Shown one piece after another: positions 57,661-64,000 of a stretch of 64,000 nucleotides of DNA. Numbering within the stretch: the first letter of the stretch is position 1; every line of letters begins with the position of its first letter. The translations under genes were made by a program, and so were the position numbers. The notes below the pieces were generated by a model that worked only from the letters and a program-made list of their open reading frames with translations, was not told where the DNA came from and searched no databases. The DNA is from Luscinia megarhynchos (lineage: Eukaryota; Chordata; Aves; Passeriformes; Turdidae): positions 124,001 to 188,000 of the forward strand of contig JAPFBE010000076.1 of NCBI GenBank assembly GCA_034336665.1. The letters run 5' to 3'.

Positions 57661-58230
57661 GTCCCCAAAATGTCCCCTAAATGTCCCCAAATGTCCCCAA
57701 AATGTCCCCAAAATATCCCAAAATGTCCCCAAAATATCCCAAAATATCCCAAAAAGTCCCAAAAATGTCCCAAAAGTCCCAAAAATGTCCCAAAATGTCC
57801 CAAAATACCCCAAAATGTCCCAAAATGTCTCAAAAATGTCCCAAAATGTCTCAAAATGTCCCAAATGTCCCCAAAATGTCCCCAAAATATCCCAAAATGT
57901 CCCTAAAATATCCCAAAAAGTCCCAAAAATGTCCCAAAAAGTCCCAAAAATGTCCCAAAAGTCCCAAAAATGTCCCAAAATGTCCCAAAATGTCCCAAAT
58001 GTCCCCAAAATGTCCGAAAATGTCCCAAAATATCCCAAAATGTCCCCAAATGTCCCCAAAATATCCCAAAATGTCCCTAAAATATCCCAAAATATCCCAA
58101 AATCTCCCCAAAATGTCCCAAAATCTCCCAAAATCTCCCCAAAATATCCCAAAATATCCCAAAATATCCCAAAATATCCCAAAATCTCCCAAAATATCCC
58201 AAAATCTCCCAAAATTTCCCCAAATCTCCC
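57661..58230. repeat. CCCCAAAATGTCCCAAAATA minisatellite
   Basis: 10-bp units CCCAAAATGT and CCCAAAATAT between the regulatory island and the poly(A) site of the upstream gene. Confidence 0.94.
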
Positions 58231-58263
58231 CCAGGGACAGGACGGGGCCGATGCTGCTTCACC

Positions 58264-58269
58264 TTTATT
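58264..58269 (-). terminator. Poly(A) signal AATAAA of the upstream gene
   Basis: The minus strand reads CCCCAATAAAGGTGAAGCAG in a short non-periodic stretch (58230-58270) between two arrays, about 600 bp past the TAG. It fixes the orientation of the upstream gene and separates it from the CFB promoter island. Confidence 0.6.
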
Positions 58270-58274
58270 GGGGA

Positions 58275-58860
58275 CACGGGGACAGGGAGGGGACATCGGG
58301 ACCGGGGACATCGGGACCGGGGACATCGGGACTGGGGACAGCGATATCGCGACAGAGACACCGCGACGGCGACATCGCGACACAGCGACACCTCTGGCGA
58401 CACGGCGATATCGCGACAGAGACACCGCGACGGCGACACCGCGACAGCGACACCTCTGGCGACACGGCGACATCGCGATGGTGACACCGCGACAGCGACA
58501 CCTCTGGCGACACGGCGACATCGCGATGGTGACACTCGCGACAGCGACACCGCGATATCGCGACAGAGACACCTCTGGTGACACGGCGATATCGCGATGG
58601 TGACACCGCGACGGCGACATCGCGACACAGCGACACCTCTGGCGACACGGCGATATCGCGACAGAGACACCTTCTGGTGACACCGCGACATCGCGATGGT
58701 GACACCGCGACAGCGACACCGCGATATCGCGACAGAGACATCGGCGACAGCGACACCTCTGGCGACACGGCGGTATCGCGACAGAGACCCGGCGACATCG
58801 CGACACAGCGACACCTCTGGTGACACCGCGATATCGCGATGGTGACACGGCGACATCGCG
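58275..58860. repeat. GACAGCGACACCTCTGGCGA minisatellite in a 3'UTR
   Basis: Period about 60-70 bp: CTCTGGCGACACGGCGACAT, CGCGATGGTGACACCGCGA. It lies between the stop and the poly(A) signal of the upstream gene, so it would be in mature mRNA. Confidence 0.93.
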
Positions 58861-58863
58861 ACA

Positions 58864-58892
58864 CTACAGCGGCTCCTCCGAGTGTCCCCAAC
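58864..58892 (-). CDS. Upstream gene, last coding exon
   Basis: The acceptor CCCCTCCGCAG is strong. In the phase set by the previous exon it reads GWGHSEEPL and stops at TAG (58866-58864). The rest of the exon is a 3'UTR containing a GACACCGCGACA-type repeat, ending at AATAAA near 58.26 kb. Confidence 0.45.
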
Positions 58893-61800
58893 CTGCGGAG
58901 GGGGAGGGGACAGGGCTGGCCCCAAAATGTCCCCAAATGTCCCCAAGGTCACCCCCGAAATGTTCCCAAGGTCACCCCCAAAATGTCCCCAAAATGTCCC
59001 CAAAATGTCCCCAAAATATTCCCAAAATGTTCCCAAAATGTCCCCAAAGGTCCCCAAGGTCACCCCAAAATGTCCCAAAATGTCCCCAAGGTCACCCCAA
59101 AATGTCCCTAAAATGTCCCCAAGGTCACCCCCAAAATGTCCCTAAAATGTCCCCAAAGTCACCAGGGAATGTCCCCAAGGTCACCCCAAAATGTCCCCTA
59201 AATGTCCCCAAAATGTCCCCAAAATGTCCCCTAAGATGTTCCCAAGGTCACCCCAAAATGTTCCCAAAATGTCCCCAAAATATCCCCAAGGTCACCCCAA
59301 GATGTCCCCAAATGTCCCCAAAATGTCCCCAAAATCACCAGGGAATGTCCCCAAAATGTCCCCAAAGCCACCTCGGAATGTCCCCAAAATGTCCCCAAAA
59401 TATCCCAAAATGTCCCCAAAATATCCCAAAAATGTCCCCAAAATGTCCCAAAATGTCCCCAAGGTCACCCCAAGATGTCCCCAAAATATCCCCCAAAATC
59501 ACCCCCAAAATGTCCCTAAAATGTCCCCAAAATGTCCCAAAATCTCCCCAAATGTCCCCTAAAATGTCCCCTAAAATGTCCCCAAAATCTCCCCAAATGT
59601 CCCCAAATGTCCCCAAAATGTCCCCAAATGTCCCAAGGCCACCCCAAAAATGTCCCTAAGGTCTCCCCAAAATGTCCCCAAAATGTCCCCAAAATGTCCC
59701 TAAGGTCACCCCCAAAAATGTCCCCAAAATGTCCCCAAAATGTCCCCAAGGTCACCCCCAAAATGTCCCCAAAATGTCCCTAAAATGTCCCCAAGGCCAC
59801 CCCAAAATGTCCCCAAGGTCTCCCCAAAATGTCCCCAAAATATTCCCAAAATCTCCCCAAGGTCACCCCCAAAATGTCCCCAAAATGTCCCCAAAATGTC
59901 CCCGAAATGTCCCCAAGGCCACCCCAAAATGTCCCCAAATGTCCCCAAATGTCCCCAAAATCTCCCCCAAAATGTCCCCAAAATGTCCCCAAATGTCCCC
60001 AAATGTCCCCAAGGCCGCCCCGCCGCCCCCTCACCGCGGCTGGCGCTGTCCTCGCTGTCGCTGGAAATGTCGCGACTCCCGATGTCCCCAAGCGGGGGGT
60101 GGCCTTGGGGACGTGTCCCCTCCTGGTGGCGACCTGTCCCCAGCGCCGGGGGTGGCATTTGGGGACGTGGTCCCGTTGTCGCCTGTCCTTGGGGACGTGT
60201 CCCGGTTGTCGCCATCCCTTGGGGACCTGTCCCCTCATCCTGGGGACGTGTCCCCGCTGTCCCCTGTCCCCGGGGACGTGTCGCCTGTCCCGGGACAGGC
60301 GCGAGTGGCACTTGGGGACCTGTCCCGGTTGTCGCCATCCCTTGGGGACCTGTCCCCTCATTTTGGGGACGTGTCCCCTGTCCCGGGACAGGCGCGAGTG
60401 GCACTTGGGGACCTGTCCCCTCCTCTTGGGGACCTGTCCCGGTTGTCCCCTGTCCTCGGGGACGTGTCGCCTGTCCCGGGACAGGCGGAGGTGGCACTTG
60501 GGGACGTGTCCCCTCCTCTTGGGGACCTGTCCCGATTGTCGCCTGTCCTTGGGGACCTGTCCCCTCCTCTTGGGGACCTGTCCCCTGTCCCGGGACAGGA
60601 GCGAGTGGCATTTGGGGACGTGTCCCGATTGTCGCCTGTCCTTGGGGACGTGTCCCCTCCTCTTGGGGACACGTCCCTTCCTCCTGGGGACCTGTCCCCT
60701 GTCCTTGGTGACCTGTCCCCTCATTTTGGGGACGTGTCCCGATTGTCGCCTGTCCCGGGACAGGCGGGGGTGGCACTTGGGGACGTGTCCCTTGTCCTTG
60801 GGGACCTGTCCCCTCCTCTTGGGGACGTGTCCCCTGTCCCAGGACAGGCGCGAGTGGCATCTGGGGACGTGTCCCTTGTCCTTGGGGACCTGTCCCCATT
60901 GTCCCCTGCCTCAGGAGATCCAGGAGTGACATTTGGGGACGTGTCCCCATTGTCCCCATCCCTTGGTGACCTGTCCCCTCCTCTTGGGGACACGTCCCCT
61001 GTCCCGGGACAGGCGCGAGTGGCACTTGGGGACGTGTCCCCATTGTCCCCATCCCTTGGTGACCTGTCCCCTCCTCTTGGGGACACGTCCCCTGTCCCGG
61101 GACAGGCGGAGGTGGCATCTGGGGACGTGTCCCCATCCCTTGGTGACCTGTCCCCATTGTCCCCATCCCTTGGTGACCTGTCCCCTCCTCTTGGGGACAC
61201 GTCCCCTGTCCCGGGACAGGCGGGGGTGGCACTTGGGGACGTGTCCCCATCCCTTGGGGACCTGTCCCGATTGTCCCCTGTCCTTGGTGACCTGTCCCCA
61301 TTGTCCCCTGTCTCAGGAGATCCAGGAGTGACATTTGGGGACGTGTCCCCATTGTCCCCATCCCTTGGTGACCTGTCCCCTCCTCTTGGGGACACGTCCC
61401 CTGTCCCGGGACAGGCGGGGGTGGCATCTGGGGACGTGTCCCCTGTCCTTGGGGACGCGTCCCCATTGTCCCCATCCCTTGGTGACCTGTCCCCTCCTCT
61501 TGGGGACACGTCCCCTGTCCCGGGACAGGCGCGAGTGGCACTTGGGGACGCGTCCCCGCCGTCCCCTCCCCCCGGTGCCACCCGGCCGCGTCCCTGCGGT
61601 GTCCCCAAGGTCCCCTGTGTCCCCTCAGCCCCGGCCCGGGGCCACCCGCGGGTGGCGCTGTCGCCTCGTGTCCCCTCGCTGTCCCCGCCCAGGGCAGCAG
61701 CGAGCGCAGCAGTGACGTCACCGCCTGTCCCCAAGGCTCGGGGACAGGGAGGGGGGTGGCGGGACTCTGAGAAGGAGGGGGACACTGGATGGGGGACAGG

Positions 61801-63004
61801 GAGAAAATGTCCCAGATCCCTCCTTGATGTCACCAAATGTCCCCCAATGTCCCCCCAATGTCCCCAAATCCCCCTAATGTCCCCTAAAATGTCCCAATTG
61901 TCCCCCAATGTCCCCTAATGTCCCCCAGTGTCCCCTAAAATGTCGCCAGTGTCCCCAACCTCCCAATGTCCCCCCCCAATCCCCCCCCAGTGTCCCCAAA
62001 TGTCCCAAATGTCCCCAAATGTCCCCCCAATGTCCCCAAAATGTCCCCCAATGTCCCACATCCCCCCCAATGTCCCCCCAAATCCCCCCCAGTGTCCCCA
62101 GTGTCCCCTAATGTCGCCAAATGTCCCCAATGTCCCCAAAATGTCCCCAATGTCCCAAATCCCTCCCTAATGTCCCCCCAAATCCCCCAAATGTCCCCAA
62201 TGTCCCCAATGTCCCTAATGTCCCCCCCAATGTCCCAAATCCCCCAAACTCAACCTCCCCTCAATGTCCCCAATGTCCCCAAAGTGTCCCCCAATGTCCC
62301 CAGTGTCCCCTAAACCCCCCAATGTCCCCCCAATGTCCCCAAATGTCCCAATCTGTTCCCCAATCCCCCAAATCCCCCTCAATGTCCCAAATGTCCCTAA
62401 TGTCCCCCAATGTCCCTAAATGTCCCCAAATCTCCCCTAATGTCCCCTAATCCCCCCAATGTCCCCTAAATGTCCCCTAAAGTGTCCCCAATGTCCCCAA
62501 TGCCCCCAGTGTCCCCAAATCCCCCCAAATCCCCCTAATGTCCCCTAGTGTCCCCAGTGTGTCCCCCAGTGTCCCCCAGTGTGTCCCCCCAATGTCCTAA
62601 TCCCCCCAGTGTCCCCCCCCAGTGTCCCCCCCAGTCCCCCTCAGTGTCCCCAGTGTCCCCAATGTCCCCAGTGTGTCCCCCAGTCCCCCCAGTGTCCCCT
62701 AGTGTCCCCTAATGTCCCCAGTGTCCCCAGTGTCCCCCCCCAGTGTCTCAGTGTCCCCCCAGTCCCCCAGTGTCCCTAATCCCCCCAGTGTCCCCCCAGT
62801 GTCCCCCCAGTGTCCCCTAGTGTGTTCCTAGTGTCCCCAGTGTCCCCAGTGTCCCCTAATGTCCCCAGTGTCCCCAGTGTCCCCCCAGTGTCCCCCCAGT
62901 GTCCCCCTAATCCCCCCAGTGTCTCCCAGTGTCCTCCCCAGTGTCCCCTAGTGTCCCCCAGTGTCCCTCACCCCCAGCAGCAGCAGCGCCCCCAGTGCCA
63001 CCAT
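58864..63004 (-). CDS. Unidentified minus-strand gene upstream of CFB (tentative span)
   Basis: Three pieces suggest a gene in the same orientation as CFB: a signal-peptide-like first exon, a Ser/Asp/Glu-rich exon ending at a good donor, and a final exon with a good acceptor, a stop and AATAAA 0.6 kb beyond. The last two join in phase to give SRDISSDSEDSASRG then WGHSEEPL and stop, an acidic tail with casein-kinase-type serines. This could be the cytoplasmic tail of a small type I membrane protein, but that is inference. It does not resemble C2, which precedes CFB in mammals and ends differently. Middle exons are not resolved; the non-repetitive stretch at 61.57-61.80 kb is the best place for one. 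Confidence 0.4.
58915..60018. repeat. TGTCCCCAAAATGTCCCCAAGG minisatellite
   Basis: 11-bp units ATGTCCCCAAA with AGGTCACCCC insertions, in the last intron of the upstream gene. Confidence 0.94.
60035..60075 (-). CDS. Upstream gene, penultimate exon: acidic Ser-rich segment
   Basis: The reading SRDISSDSEDSASR plus one base is followed by GTGAGG, a strong donor. The acceptor is uncertain: an AG lies just before the SRD codons but has a poor pyrimidine tract, so the exon may start further 5'. The phase matches the last exon. Confidence 0.4.
60100..61565. repeat. GGGGACGTGTCCCC minisatellite with about 90-bp higher-order unit
   Basis: The marker GTCCCGGGACAGGCG recurs about eleven times between 60.28 and 61.52 kb. 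Units GGGGACGTGTCCCC are near-palindromes. All frames tend to stay open on both strands. Confidence 0.94.
61570..61800 (-). other. Non-repetitive island, possible internal exon(s) of the upstream gene
   Basis: About 230 bp lacking the GTCCCC periodicity of its flanks. On the minus strand it follows a CCTCCTTCTCAG acceptor-like string and can read GGDVTAALAAALGGD. It contains a CRE (TGACGTCA, 61713-61720) on either strand. No known domain was recognised. It could equally be regulatory. Confidence 0.25.
61801..62965. repeat. AATGTCCCCCAGTGTCCCC minisatellite
   Basis: 9-11 bp units AATGTCCCC, changing to CAGTGTCCCC toward 62.9 kb. Confidence 0.94.
62972..63004 (-). CDS. Upstream gene, first coding exon: signal-peptide start
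   Basis: The minus strand reads ATG then VALGALLLLG and a GTGAGG donor. The 5' side (63005-63062) is non-repetitive and GC-rich, as expected for a 5'UTR. The short hydrophobic reading and the perfect donor argue for a real first exon. An 11-codon exon needs RNA support. Confidence 0.45.
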
Positions 63005-63069
63005 CGCCGGCCCCTCGTGTCAGCCTCCATATGCCAAGCACCTCCCCCCGCCTCAAGTTATGGGCTGGG

Positions 63070-63370
63070 ACAGGGACGTCCCCCTGGGTGGGGACAGGGT
63101 GGGGACACTGCACTGGACATTGGGGACATTGGGGACATTGACAGACATTGGGGACATTGTGACATTGGGACACTGGGGGATTTGGGGACATTGGGAGACA
63201 TTTTGGGATATTGGAGGGACATTGGGGACATTTGGGACACTGGGGACATTGGGGATCTAGACATTGGGGACATTGGGGATTTAGACATTTAGACATTAGA
63301 TTGGGACATTGGGGACATTTAGATTTGGGGATTTTTGGGGATTTGGGGACATTGGGGTGACAACAGGACA
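63070..63370. repeat. ACATTGGGGACATTGGG minisatellite
   Basis: 9-10 bp units GGGGACATT, the reverse complement of AATGTCCCC on both sides. Together with 61.8-62.9 kb it forms an inverted pair around the first exon of the upstream gene. Confidence 0.92.
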
Positions 63371-64000
63371 GGGTGTTCCCAATGTCCCCAATGTCCCCTA
63401 AATCCCCAAATGTCCCCCCCAATGTCCCCTAAAATATCCCCAAAAATCCCCCTAAAAAATCCCCAAATCCCCAAATGTCCTCTAAATGTCCCCTAATGTC
63501 CCTAATGTCCCTAAATCCCCAAATCCCCAAAATGTCCCCAATGTCCCCAAATGTCCCCTAATGTCCCCTAATGTCCCCTAAAAAATCCCCTAAATGTCCC
63601 CAAATGTCCCCTAATGTCCCCTAAAATCCCCAAACTCCTGTAAAAATCCCCTAAAAATCCCCTAAAAATCCCCAATGTCCCCTAAATCCCTCAAATCCCC
63701 AAATCCCTCAAATGTCCCCAAATCCCCAAATGTCCCCTAAAATGTCCCCTAAAACTCCCCAAAAATCCTCAAAAATCCCCTAAATCCCTAACCCCCTCAG
63801 GTGTCCCAAATGTCCCCAAAAATCCCCAAATCCCCTAAATTCCAAATGTCCCCAGTGTCCCAAAAAATGTCCCCAAATGTCCCCAATGTCCCCCTACATA
63901 GTCCCTAGTCTCCTCAAAAAATCCCTGTACCCCTAAGTCCCTCAATCCCAAAATGTCCCTAATGTCCCCCAAATCCCCCAAAAATCCCCAAAATGTCCCC
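63371..64000. repeat. AATGTCCCCTAAATCCCC minisatellite to window end
   Basis: 9-10 bp units AATGTCCCCT and AAATCCCC. No exon seen. The array continues beyond the window. Confidence 0.92.

Noticed and set aside
59672..61918. Open frames of 670-750 codons on both strands in the GGGGACGTGTCCCC array
   Set aside because: Both strands and several frames are open at once because the unit lacks stops. The products are pure repeats (GDLSP, GTGPQ).
58864..63004. MHC class I cytoplasmic tail (SSDSEDS resembles SSDSAQGSD)
   Set aside because: Only a short serine-acidic match. No alpha or Ig domains were found between the first exon and the tail.
1..64000. tRNA, rRNA, snRNA or retroelement (CR1, ERV) copies
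   Set aside because: I saw no cloverleaf boxes, rRNA motifs, reverse transcriptase motifs or LTRs. The non-exon sequence is tandem repeat throughout.

Overview
The window is vertebrate nuclear DNA, most likely from a bird. It holds a split gene with small, very GC-rich exons, GT-AG introns, AATAAA signals and signal-peptide first exons. Almost everything between the exons is minisatellite (VNTR) DNA, a texture typical of avian microchromosomes. The species assignment is inference. The exon identification comes from reading the minus strand and comparing it with remembered family sequence.

The core of the window is one minus-strand gene, complement factor B (CFB). I find a counterpart for each of the 18 coding exons of the mammalian gene, in order: signal peptide (about 54.0 kb), three CCP/sushi modules (52.5, 47.7 and 45.3 kb), linker (42.8 kb), von Willebrand A domain (40.7 to 29.3 kb) and serine protease domain (24.5 to 5.6 kb). 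The stop codon is near 5583, after a C-terminus ending DEDLGFLP. The coding exons add up to about 2.24 kb but span 48.4 kb. Two AATAAA signals on the minus strand near 1.5 kb are the likely 3' end, giving a 3'UTR of about 4 kb made of repeats. A non-repetitive island at 57.53-57.66 kb carries matches to ISRE, GC-box, RFX X-box, CRE and NF-kB sites and is the best CFB promoter/enhancer candidate.

The striking feature is how exons and repeats interlock. Each intron has its own minisatellite family, and families change at exons. In at least twelve of the eighteen exons the array next to the exon also contains repeated copies of that exon's edge: the splice site plus 15 to 60 bp of coding sequence. 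Tandem duplication has therefore repeatedly run across exon-intron junctions and left dozens of decoy half-exons. Several exons also lie between arrays of opposite strand sense; the clearest case is the catalytic-serine exon 17.

About ten CFB exons carry apparent frameshifts, mostly one-base changes in C or G runs. Exon 11 has an in-frame TAA at a conserved Cys, exon 8 has an in-frame TAG, and the catalytic-His motif of exon 12 is unreadable. All junctions keep GT-AG and the phases match once run lengths are adjusted, so consensus error is likely, but a decaying gene cannot be excluded.

Upstream, in the same orientation, is a second and unidentified minus-strand gene: a signal-peptide-like first exon near 63.0 kb, a Ser/Asp/Glu-rich exon near 60.05 kb, a last exon ending SEEPL at 58.86 kb, and AATAAA at 58.26 kb. 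I found no genes on the plus strand. The long open frames there are low-complexity translations of repeats.
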